Positions 30,220 through 37,795 of a DNA stretch of 64,000 bases are shown here, one piece after another. Each line of letters opens with the position of its first letter. The stretch's first letter is position 1. Position numbers and translations under genes: made by a program. The DNA is from Thiothrix subterranea (GTDB lineage: Bacteria; Pseudomonadota; Gammaproteobacteria; Thiotrichales; Thiotrichaceae). The DNA lies in NCBI RefSeq assembly GCF_030930995.1, contig NZ_CP133217.1, positions 2,222,001 through 2,286,000 on the forward strand, written 5' to 3'. The notes beneath the pieces are model-generated. The model ran no database searches and was not told the DNA's origin. It saw only the letters and a program-made list of their open reading frames with translations.

Positions 30220-32877
30220 ATGAATAAATCATTACAAGATGTTGATTCTCAAGAAACTCATGAATGGATTGAGTCACTTGAGGCCGTCATCGAAACTGAA
30301 GGTGTGGAACGTGCGCACTTTCTACTGCAAGAGCTGATTGCGACTGCCCGTCAAAACGGTGCCAATTTGCCGTATTCAGCCAATACCGCCTACATTAATA
30401 CGATTCCCCCGCACAAAGAAAGCTATACCCCTGGCAAACCCGCGATTGAAGCGCGTTTGCGCTCGTATATTCGTTGGAATGCGGCGGCAATGGTGGTGCG
30501 TGCTAACCGCGAAAGCCCGGAACTGGGCGGGCATATTGCTACCTTCGCCTCTGCCGCGACCTTGTACGACGTGGGCATGAACCATTTCTGGCACGCGCCT
30601 TCCCCGCAACATGGCGGCGACTTGCTGTATATCCAAGGTCACGCCGCACCGGGGATGTACGCACGCTCCTTCCTTGAAGGACGTTTTACTGAAGAAGACC
30701 TTGATGGTTTCCGTCAGGAAGTCGATGGCGGCGGCTTGTCGTCTTACCCGCACCCGTGGTTGATGCCAGATTACTGGCAATTCCCTACCGTATCAATGGG
30801 TTTGGGGCCGATCAAGTCGATCTACCAAGCGCGTTTTATGAAATACCTGCAAGACCGCAAGTTGGCAGAAACCGCTAACCGTAAAGTCTGGGCATTCGTC
30901 GGTGACGGTGAAACTGACGAACCGGAAACCCTCGGCGCAATTTCCTTGGGTGGACGCGAAAAGCTCGACAACCTCGTGTGGGTGGTGAACTGCAACCTGC
31001 AACGTCTCGACGGCCCGGTACGCGGCAACGGTAAAATCGTGCAGGAACTCGAAGCGGTATTCCGTGGCGCAGGTTGGAACGTGATCAAAGTGCTGTGGGG
31101 TTCGTATTGGGATCCACTGCTTGCCAAAGACAAAGACGGCATTCTCAAAGATCGCATGATGGAAGCGGTCGATGGCGAATACCAAAACTACAAATCCAAA
31201 GACGGCAAATACGTGCGCGAAAACTTCTTCGGCAAATACCCTGAGCTGAAGGAAATGGTCGCGAAAATGAGCGACGCGGACATTTGGCGTTTAAACCGTG
31301 GCGGTCACGACCCGCACAAGGTTTACGCGGCTTATCACGCAGCCGTGAATCATACTGGACAGCCGACCGTTATCCTTGCGCATACCGTGAAAGGTTACGG
31401 CATGGGTTCGGCGGGCGAAGGCCAGAACCGTACTCACTCACAGAAAAAGCTGAGTGGCGACGAAATGATTGCCTACAAAAACCGCTTCAATATCCCGTTG
31501 AGCGATGCGGATGCGGCAGAAGCCAAATATTACCGCCCTGACCCGAACGGCGAAGAAATGCAGTACATGCTGGAACGCCGCAAAGCCTTGGGCGGTTTCC
31601 TGCCACAACGCCAAACCCATGCAACCCCCCTGAAAGTGCCAGATATTTCGATTTTCCAACCGTTGCTGGAAAGCACGGGCGACCGCGAAATGTCCACCAC
31701 GATGGTATTCGTGCGCTTGCTGACCTTGTTGGCGCGTGACAAAAACATTGGTCGGAATGTTGTGCCGATTGTGCCGGACGAGGCACGTACTTTCGGGATG
31801 GAAGGCATGTTCCGTCAGATGGGGATTTACTCCTCGGTTGGGCAATTGTACGAGCCGCAAGATAAAGATCAGGTCATGTTCTACAAAGAAGACAAGACTG
31901 GGCAGATTCTGGAAGAAGGCATTAATGAAGCGGGCGCATTCTCGTCATGGATTGCAGCGGCAACGGCGTACAGCACCCACGGCGTGAACATGGTGCCGTT
32001 CTACATTTACTACTCGATGTTTGGTTTCCAACGCATTGGTGACTTGGCGTGGGCAGCGGGTGATTCGCGTGCGCGTGGCTTCCTGATCGGCGGCACGGCA
32101 GGGCGTACTACGCTGGCAGGTGAAGGTTTGCAGCATCAGGATGGGCACGGCTTGATTCAGGCAAGTTTGATTCCGAACTGCTTGTCTTACGACCCGACCT
32201 TCTCGTATGAGTTGGCAGTTATCGTGCAGAACGGTATGAAGCGCATGTACCAAGATCAGGAAGATGTGTACTACTACATCACGGCGATGAACGAAAATTA
32301 CACGCATCCCGCGATGCCAGCCGGTTGCGAAGACGGTATTGTCAAAGGCATGTACTTGTTCAGTGGTGGCGGCAAAAAGCGCAAAAAAGTGCAACTGATG
32401 GGTTCAGGCACGATCTTGCGCGAAGTGATTGCGGCAGCGGAAATGCTCGACAAGGAATGGGGCGTGGATGCGAATGTGTGGAGCGTGACCAGTTTCAACG
32501 AACTGGCGCGTGAAGCGCGTGATTGTGACCGCTGGAATATGCTGCACCCACTGGATGACGCGAAAGTACCGTATGTCACCCAAGCCTTGAAAGGGCAACG
32601 TGGCCCCGCGATTGCTGCCACCGACTACATCCGCCAATACCCTGACCAGATTCGTGCATGGCTGCCGATGCCGTTCACGGTGCTGGGAACAGACGGTTTT
32701 GGGCGTAGCGATACCCGTGCGCAATTGCGTAAACATTTCGAGGTGAACCGTCATTACATCGTGATTGCTGCACTGAAAGCGTTGGTGGATGAAAAATCCC
32801 TGCCAGCCGCTGATTTGGTGAAAGCGATGGAAAAATACGGCATCAACCCTGAAAAACCTAACCCACGTCTGGCATAA
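30220..32877 (+). CDS. aceE: Pyruvate dehydrogenase E1 component (homodimeric)
   Basis: Thiamine-diphosphate enzyme that decarboxylates pyruvate and acetylates the E2 lipoyl group. Length 885 aa matches the single-chain gammaproteobacterial AceE. The ThDP/Mg motif GDGETDEPETLG...NCNLQ is present, as are HVLKGYG-type AHTVKGYGMGSAGEGQN and TAGRTTLAGEGLQHQDGHG. GAGAGGATG lies before the ATG. It heads aceE-aceF-lpdA, with aceF 11 bp downstream. Confidence 0.97.
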   Translation: MNKSLQDVDSQETHEWIESLEAVIETEGVERAHFLLQELIATARQNGANLPYSANTAYINTIPPHKESYTPGKPAIEARLRSYIRWNAAAMVVRANRESPELGGHIATFASAATLYDVGMNHFWHAPSPQHGGDLLYIQGHAAPGMYARSFLEGRFTEEDLDGFRQEVDGGGLSSYPHPWLMPDYWQFPTVSMGLGPIKSIYQARFMKYLQDRKLAETANRKVWAFVGDGETDEPETLGAISLGGREKLDNLVWVVNCNLQRLDGPVRGNGKIVQELEAVFRGAGWNVIKVLWGSYWDPLLAKDKDGILKDRMMEAVDGEYQNYKSKDGKYVRENFFGKYPELKEMVAKMSDADIWRLNRGGHDPHKVYAAYHAAVNHTGQPTVILAHTVKGYGMGSAGEGQNRTHSQKKLSGDEMIAYKNRFNIPLSDADAAEAKYYRPDPNGEEMQYMLERRKALGGFLPQRQTHATPLKVPDISIFQPLLESTGDREMSTTMVFVRLLTLLARDKNIGRNVVPIVPDEARTFGMEGMFRQMGIYSSVGQLYEPQDKDQVMFYKEDKTGQILEEGINEAGAFSSWIAAATAYSTHGVNMVPFYIYYSMFGFQRIGDLAWAAGDSRARGFLIGGTAGRTTLAGEGLQHQDGHGLIQASLIPNCLSYDPTFSYELAVIVQNGMKRMYQDQEDVYYYITAMNENYTHPAMPAGCEDGIVKGMYLFSGGGKKRKKVQLMGSGTILREVIAAAEMLDKEWGVDANVWSVTSFNELAREARDCDRWNMLHPLDDAKVPYVTQALKGQRGPAIAATDYIRQYPDQIRAWLPMPFTVLGTDGFGRSDTRAQLRKHFEVNRHYIVIAALKALVDEKSLPAADLVKAMEKYGINPEKPNPRLA

Positions 32878-32888
32878 GGAGCGCGATC

Positions 32889-34208
32889 ATGGCAATCCAA
32901 GAAGTTTTAGTGCCAGACATTGGCAGCTTTAAAGATGTTGAAATCATTGAAGTATTGGTGAACGTTGGCGACACCATCGCTGTTGAAGACTCGTTGATCA
33001 CGATTGAATCCGACAAATCGTCGATGGAAATTCCGTCGCCAGTGGCGGGGGTGATTAAGGAATTGAAGGTCAAGGTGGGGGATCGGATTTCGGAGGGGAG
33101 TTTGGTGGTGATGATGGAGGTGGTGGGGGAAACCCCTCACCCCAACCCCTCTCCCTCAAGGGGCGAGGGGCTTGAAGAAGTTCCTGCACCTCAACCAGTT
33201 GCTGCTCCCCCTGTTGCACCTGTCTTGTCCCCCTCTCCCCTTGAGGGAGAGGGGCTAGGGGTGAGGGGTTCTTCCTCCAAACTCGACTTCAGCAAAGCCT
33301 ACGCCACCCCGTCCGTGCGCAAGTTTGCCCGCGAACTCGGCGCTGACCTCAACAAGGTCACAGGCTCTGGTCGCAAAGGGCGCATTACCCAAGAAGACGT
33401 GAAAGCGTACATCAAAGACGTGATGAGCATGGGCGGCGTACCGGGCAAAAGTGCAAATTCTGGCAATACGCTGGGTGTTGCGCCGATGCCGGACATTGAT
33501 TTCAGCCAATGGGGTGCAATCGAAACCGTGCCGTTGTCGCGCATCAATAAACTGACCGGCGAATTCTTGCACCGCAACTGGGTGCATATTCCGCATGTGA
33601 CGCAGTTTGATCAAGCGGACATCACCGATCTGGAAGCCTTCCGCAAGCAGTTGAATGAGGAAAATGCCAAGTCGGGGATGAAAATTACCCCGCTGGTGTT
33701 CATTATGAAAGCGGTGGTGGCGGGTCTGAAGGCTTACCCACGTTTCAATTCCTCGCTGGATGCCAAGGGTGAAAACCTGATCCGTAAAAGCTATTACAAC
33801 GTCGGGGTGGCGGTGGATACGCCGGATGGACTGGTTGTGCCGGTGTTCCGTGATGTGGACAAAAAGTCGATTATGCAGCTTTCCGAGGAGCTGAAAGAAA
33901 TGTCGGCGAAGGCACGTGACAAGAAGCTGAAACCGGCGGATATGCAGGGCGGGTGCTTCTCGATTTCCAGCCTCGGCGGGATTGGCGGCACGAAATTTAC
34001 CCCGATTGTGAATGCGCCGGAAGTCGCCATTCTGGGCGTATCCAAGTCCGACATTCAGCCCATTTGGAACGGTAAGGAATTCGCGCCGCGCTTAATGTTG
34101 CCGCTGTCGCTGTCGTATGACCATCGCGTGATTGATGGCGCGGATGGCGCACGTTTCACCACTTACCTTGCCAAAATGCTGGGTGATATTCGGAGGTTGC
34201 TGGTATGA
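32889..34208 (+). CDS. aceF: Pyruvate dehydrogenase E2, dihydrolipoamide acetyltransferase
   Basis: Core acetyltransferase of the complex. It has one lipoyl domain (residues 1-78, lipoyl Lys43 in ESDKSSMEIP), a linker (80-133), the E1/E3-binding domain (138-176, TPSVRKFARELGADL) and the catalytic domain with HRVIDGADGARF near the C terminus. E. coli has three lipoyl domains; here there is one, with a second on LpdA. The linker is largely encoded by an inverted pair of genomic palindromic repeats, giving PHPNPSPSRGEG and SPLEGEGLGVRG in place of the usual Ala/Pro linker. It overlaps lpdA by ATGA. Confidence 0.96.
   Translation: MAIQEVLVPDIGSFKDVEIIEVLVNVGDTIAVEDSLITIESDKSSMEIPSPVAGVIKELKVKVGDRISEGSLVVMMEVVGETPHPNPSPSRGEGLEEVPAPQPVAAPPVAPVLSPSPLEGEGLGVRGSSSKLDFSKAYATPSVRKFARELGADLNKVTGSGRKGRITQEDVKAYIKDVMSMGGVPGKSANSGNTLGVAPMPDIDFSQWGAIETVPLSRINKLTGEFLHRNWVHIPHVTQFDQADITDLEAFRKQLNEENAKSGMKITPLVFIMKAVVAGLKAYPRFNSSLDAKGENLIRKSYYNVGVAVDTPDGLVVPVFRDVDKKSIMQLSEELKEMSAKARDKKLKPADMQGGCFSISSLGGIGGTKFTPIVNAPEVAILGVSKSDIQPIWNGKEFAPRLMLPLSLSYDHRVIDGADGARFTTYLAKMLGDIRRLLV
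33131..33272. repeat. Family A palindromic repeat pair encoding the AceF linker
   Basis: The left unit (ACCCCTCACCCCAACCCCTC..., internal CCTCAAGGGGCGAGG) and an inverted right unit (CCCCTTGAGGGAGAGGGG then TAGGGGTGAGGGGTT) flank about 60 bp of Pro/Ala/Val codons. Frame is kept through both arms. This is the same family as at 22462 and 34450. Confidence 0.85.
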
Positions 34209-35992
34209 GCAAGATTATCGAAGTCAAAGTCCCCGACATTGGCAGCTTCAAAGACGTTGAAATCATTGAAGTCTTGGTCGATGCCGGTTTCCAGATTGAC
34301 GTAGAAGATTCGCTGATTACCATTGAGTCTGATAAGTCGTCGATGGAAATTCCAAGCCCCTTGGCTGGCACGATTAAGCAAATGCTGGTGAAGGTGGGGG
34401 ATCGGGTGTCCGAAGGGTCGGCGTTGCTGATGTTGGAAATTGAAGAGACCCCTCACCCCCCAGCCCCCGCACCCAGCCCCTTGCAGGGTCGTCCCTCAAG
34501 GGGCGAGGGGGAGCAAGAGGTTGCTTCTTCTTCCCAGTTCCCCTCTCCCCTTGAGGGAGAGGGGCTAGGGGTGAGGGGTTCTTCAATTGAAACCGAACTC
34601 GTCGTTCTAGGCTCTGGCCCCGGCGGGTACACCGCTGCGTTCCGCGCTGCTGACCTTGGCAAAAAAGTAGTGCTGATCGAGCGTTACCCCAATATCGGTG
34701 GCGTATGCCTAAACGTCGGTTGCATCCCTTCCAAAGCGTTGTTACACACAGCAGAAGTGATCAATGAGGCGAAAGAGTTTGCCAAGCATGGCGTGAAATT
34801 CGGCGAGCCGGACATCGACCTTGATGCCGTGCGAGCGCATAAAAGCGATGTGGTCGGCAAGTTGACCACGGGTCTGAAAGGCTTGGCGAAGCAGCGCAAA
34901 GTGCAAATCGTGCAAGGCTACGGACGTTTCACTTCACCCAATACCATCGAAGTGGAAGCAGCGGATGGTAGCAAGCAGACTGTGAAGTTTGCCAATTGCA
35001 TCATTGCCGCTGGTTCGCGGGTCACGAAATTGCCGTTTATTCCGTGGGACGATCCACGGGTGATGGATTCCACCGATGCGCTAGAGTTGCCTGAAATCCC
35101 TAAACGGATGCTGGTGGTTGGTGGTGGGATTATCGGGTTGGAAATGGCGACGGTTTATCACGCGCTCGGTGCGAAAATTACCGTGGTGGAACTCTCACCC
35201 GGTCTGATGCCTGGAGCGGATCGTGACATTGTGAAGCCCTTGCACAATCAGATTAAGGGGATGTACGAAAACATTTACCTGAATACCAAAGTTACCGCGA
35301 TTACGCCGACGGCAGAGGGTTTGGTGTGTGCGTTTGAGGGCAAGGGTGCGCCTGCGACGGATACGTTTGATCGGGTGTTGGTGGCAATTGGGCGTTCACC
35401 GAATGGTGGGCTGATTGACGCGGGCAAGGCGGGTGTGTTTGCGGATACACGCGGCTTTATTCCGGTGGATAATCAGATGCGCACCAATGTGCCGCACATT
35501 TTCGCGATTGGTGACATTGTGGGGCAGCCGATGCTGGCGCACAAAGCCACGCACGAGGGCAAGGTCGCGGCGGAGGTGATTGCGGGGCATAAAGCCTATT
35601 TCGATGCGAAAACCATTCCGTCAGTTGCCTACACCAACCCGGAAGTGGCGTGGATGGGCAAGACCGAAGAACAGTGCAAGGCGGAAGGGATTGCGTATGA
35701 AAAAGGCGCGTTCCCCTGGGCGGCGAGTGGGCGGGCGTTGTCGATGGATGCCAGCAATGGGATTACCAAAGTACTGTTTGATAAGGCAACCGGGCAACTG
35801 ATTGGTGCGGGCATTGCGGGCAAGAATGCCGGTGAGCTGATTGCCGAGGCGGTGCTAGCCTTGGAAATGGGCGCGGATATGCACGACATGAGTTTGACGA
35901 TTCACCCGCATCCGACGCTTTCCGAGACGCTGAACTTTGCGGCGGAAGTGGCAGAGGGGACTTGCACGGATATTTACGCGCCGAAGAAATAA
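34205..35992 (+). CDS. lpdA: Dihydrolipoamide dehydrogenase E3 with N-terminal lipoyl domain
   Basis: Flavoenzyme that reoxidises dihydrolipoamide with NAD+. The 595 residues begin with a lipoyl domain (1-80, Lys44 in ESDKSSMEIP) nearly identical to that of AceF. A repeat-encoded linker (81-127) follows, then E3: FAD motif GSGPGG (136-141), redox disulfide GGVCLNVGCIPSK (Cys168, Cys173), the NAD-binding GGGIIGLEMA and the C-terminal HPHPTLSE with the catalytic His. Lipoyl-E3 fusions are known in some beta- and gammaproteobacteria. A single family A repeat begins at its stop codon, and a strong terminator lies 80 bp on. Confidence 0.96.
   Translation: MSKIIEVKVPDIGSFKDVEIIEVLVDAGFQIDVEDSLITIESDKSSMEIPSPLAGTIKQMLVKVGDRVSEGSALLMLEIEETPHPPAPAPSPLQGRPSRGEGEQEVASSSQFPSPLEGEGLGVRGSSIETELVVLGSGPGGYTAAFRAADLGKKVVLIERYPNIGGVCLNVGCIPSKALLHTAEVINEAKEFAKHGVKFGEPDIDLDAVRAHKSDVVGKLTTGLKGLAKQRKVQIVQGYGRFTSPNTIEVEAADGSKQTVKFANCIIAAGSRVTKLPFIPWDDPRVMDSTDALELPEIPKRMLVVGGGIIGLEMATVYHALGAKITVVELSPGLMPGADRDIVKPLHNQIKGMYENIYLNTKVTAITPTAEGLVCAFEGKGAPATDTFDRVLVAIGRSPNGGLIDAGKAGVFADTRGFIPVDNQMRTNVPHIFAIGDIVGQPMLAHKATHEGKVAAEVIAGHKAYFDAKTIPSVAYTNPEVAWMGKTEEQCKAEGIAYEKGAFPWAASGRALSMDASNGITKVLFDKATGQLIGAGIAGKNAGELIAEAVLALEMGADMHDMSLTIHPHPTLSETLNFAAEVAEGTCTDIYAPKK
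34450..34582. repeat. Family A palindromic repeat pair encoding the LpdA linker
   Basis: The arrangement matches that in aceF: a left unit with CCTCACCCCCCAGCCCC and CCCTCAAGGGGCGAGGGG, then an inverted right unit with CCCCTTGAGGGAGAGGGG and GGGGTGAGGGGTT. In frame it gives PSPLQGRPSRGEGEQ and SPLEGEGLGVRG. An extra GCAGGGTCGTCC block makes the left unit longer than in aceF. Confidence 0.85.
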
Positions 35993-35993
35993 C

Positions 35994-36034
35994 CCCTCAC
36001 CCCCGACCCCTCTCCCTCAAGGGGCGAGGGGAGT
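35994..36034. repeat. Single family A palindromic repeat after lpdA
   Basis: CCCCTCACCCCCGACCCC followed by the CCCTCAAGGGGCGAGGGG palindrome begins two bases after the TAA of lpdA begins. It is the same unit as inside aceF and lpdA, here outside coding sequence. Confidence 0.8.
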
Positions 36035-36071
36035 AAGAGTTTGACTCCTCACGTAAGTGAGAAACCGGTTG

Positions 36072-36103
36072 GCGGCTCGCTTGAACAACGAGCCGCTTTT
36101 TTT
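36072..36103 (+). terminator. Rho-independent terminator of the pdh operon
   Basis: GCGGCTCG (36072-36079) pairs perfectly with CGAGCCGC (36089-36096) over a nine-base loop, followed by seven T. It ends aceE-aceF-lpdA and lies just before the convergent methyltransferase stop. Confidence 0.92.
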
Positions 36104-36107
36104 GCGG

Positions 36108-36947
36108 TTATTTTTGGGCGCTGACACCCATCAGGTGTTCGACTTTTTGTGTGTGTCGGAAGCCTGCGGCTTTGAGGCGGTGGATGACGCCATCGACAAA
36201 GCTGCTGCCTTTTTTGACGACGTGTGGATTGCCGGTGTAATGAAACAGCCGTCCGTCCCGACGTAGCACGCGGAAGATTTCGCGGTAGAATTCTTCGCTG
36301 TATAGCTCTCCGGCGAGGGAAAAACGCGGGGGGTCGTGAATGACCGAATCAAAGGAAGCCGCAGGCAGGGTGCTTATTAGTTCGTAGCTGCTGCCTTGGC
36401 GTTGCACGATTCCTGCTTGCTTTAAGTCTTTTGACCAAGGGTTTTGCGCTCGAAGCCCCATAACTTCTGGGCTTAGTTCGATGCTGAGTACTTCGCTTGC
36501 GCCTAGGCGGTGGGCGGCGATGGCGGCATAGCCCAATCCGCTACAGCAGTCGAGTACTTTGTCACCCTTGCGCACGGCTTGTTGAGCCATCTCGGAGGCA
36601 CTCGTAAAAGGGTCGGTTCCTTTGGAAATGTGCATTTTGACGCCGCTAATTTCTAGCAGCGGTGCGCCAGCGGTGGGAACGAGCTTGTAGTAGCCGGTGC
36701 TACGGTCTTCCAAGGGGGTCATTGCGCCATCGTGACAGAGGTAGATTCGCTGGGTCTTTTTGACGATGCTTTTGAGGGTGTCGATGGAGAGTTGATTGTC
36801 TGCGTCGAGCACTAGGTGCTGGTCATTGATGGCAAAGTCTTGTTCGGAAAGGTTCAGGTCGGTGGAAAGCCGGACGAGGGGAAGCCCAGCGGCGATGGCA
36901 TCCAACGCTTGTTTGGCGTTGTCTGTGTGGAGGTAGTAGTTGGGCAT
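36108..36947 (-). CDS. Class I SAM-dependent methyltransferase, target unknown
   Basis: A 279-aa protein with a Rossmann methyltransferase fold in the second half. Motif I is VLDCCSGLGYAAIAA, the acidic ribose-binding residue is in LSIELSPE, and motif IV is DPPRFS, close to the (N/D)PPY-type motif. The first half (residues 1-110) includes GYYKLVPTAGAPLLEISGVKMHISKGTDP, not a domain I can name. The layout recalls COG2521-type predicted methyltransferases. Its ATG is only six bases after the stop of the vapC-like gene, so the integron array abuts it and it may rely on transcription through the toxin-antitoxin genes. Confidence 0.7.
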   Translation of the reverse strand: MPNYYLHTDNAKQALDAIAAGLPLVRLSTDLNLSEQDFAINDQHLVLDADNQLSIDTLKSIVKKTQRIYLCHDGAMTPLEDRSTGYYKLVPTAGAPLLEISGVKMHISKGTDPFTSASEMAQQAVRKGDKVLDCCSGLGYAAIAAHRLGASEVLSIELSPEVMGLRAQNPWSKDLKQAGIVQRQGSSYELISTLPAASFDSVIHDPPRFSLAGELYSEEFYREIFRVLRRDGRLFHYTGNPHVVKKGSSFVDGVIHRLKAAGFRHTQKVEHLMGVSAQK

Positions 36948-36953
36948 AAATCG

Positions 36954-37379
36954 TTAGTGATATTCCCAAGGATTGAATAGCTCTGCTGTGCTTTGCTCCA
37001 TGTCTGAAGTGTTTCTTGTGGCTACAGCACAATTATAAGTTAGTCCTGAAACGGCTATAAGCCCATCTAGGGTTGGCATTGTTTTTCCAGCTAGTTCCGC
37101 TAAACCTTGGATAGAACCCCAGTTAGTCACAACTTTTAAGTCAATGGGGATAATTCGATTTTCAAAGCGTTTTTTTAGGTCTTCTTCGACCCATATCTTT
37201 AATTTCTGCTTTCTATTTTGATCAGGATCTTTTTGAATGCCTTTGTGTATTTCACCAAACGTTAATATGCTCAAAAATAAATTAGCTTCATCTTGAGCTT
37301 GCAACCATGAAATAACATTTTTATTTGGTTCTCTCTTTATTACCTCAGAGATAACACAGGTATCTAGTAGGTACTTCAT
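36954..37379 (-). CDS. vapC: VapC/FitB-like PIN-domain ribonuclease toxin
   Basis: A 141-aa PIN-domain protein with the acidic residues expected for metal-dependent RNA cleavage: Asp6 in LLDTCVISE, Glu43 in FGEIHKGI, Asp105 in TLDGLIA and Asp126 near TRNTSD. It ends FNPWEYH, the usual end of FitB/VapC toxins. Its start overlaps the antitoxin by ATGA. AT-rich codon use differs from the flanking core genes, as expected for an integron cassette. It is the outermost gene of the array, and I see no attC on its far side. Confidence 0.9.
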   Translation of the reverse strand: MKYLLDTCVISEVIKREPNKNVISWLQAQDEANLFLSILTFGEIHKGIQKDPDQNRKQKLKIWVEEDLKKRFENRIIPIDLKVVTNWGSIQGLAELAGKTMPTLDGLIAVSGLTYNCAVATRNTSDMEQSTAELFNPWEYH

Positions 37380-37630
37380 AGTTCAATATCTCTTGGCATA
37401 TCTTTATTTCTTGAGAGATCAAGTCCGCTTTCTGCCAGAGGCGAGTTTCTGAAGAATGACACCAAATCATCTTTTGGCTTAATAAATTTTATATAATCTT
37501 CAAATGAAATGATAACGACAGCATTGCTCCCATGCTTAGTGACAAACTGAGGTTTGTGGTGTATTGCACTATCGACTAATTGGCTGAATTTGCTTTTTGC
37601 ATCTTGGAGTTGCCATATGTTCTGTTCCAT
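37376..37630 (-). CDS. Phd/YefM-type antitoxin
   Basis: An 84-aa antitoxin with the Phd/YefM N-terminal fold (WQLQDAKSKFSQLVDSA, then PQFVTKHGSNAVVIISFEDYIKF). The C-terminal tail (DDLVSFFRNSPLAESGLDLSRNKD) should bind the toxin. The pair with a PIN-domain toxin is common. The cassette-like 5' boundary lies 87 bp upstream at 37717. Such pairs stabilise large integron arrays in other bacteria. Confidence 0.9.
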   Translation of the reverse strand: MEQNIWQLQDAKSKFSQLVDSAIHHKPQFVTKHGSNAVVIISFEDYIKFIKPKDDLVSFFRNSPLAESGLDLSRNKDMPRDIEL

Positions 37631-37715
37631 AGCTCTAACCTTGCATTAAACTGGACAGACTAGACAGTATTTTCTTTTCTGGATTTTGTCAAGTGAGTGA
37701 GGAATCTATGTGCAG

Positions 37716-37795
37716 AACGTCTCGTGTGACGGGCGCGGCGGGGAGTAAGCTGGGCGAAGTCGTGGGCTGTCACCGCGTCCGTCGTCGATACACTC
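37716..37795 (-). other. attC-like site A of the integron, split from its cassette by an intron
   Basis: The site reads leftwards. It ends with the crossover GTT (AAC on the top strand at 37716-37718) next to GACG. It shares GTCACCGCGTCCGTCGTCGA and TGTGACGGGCGCGGCGGGG with site B and closely resembles site C. It belongs to the TIR-GTPase cassette, whose stop is on the far side of the group II intron inserted at 37796. Confidence 0.75.
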
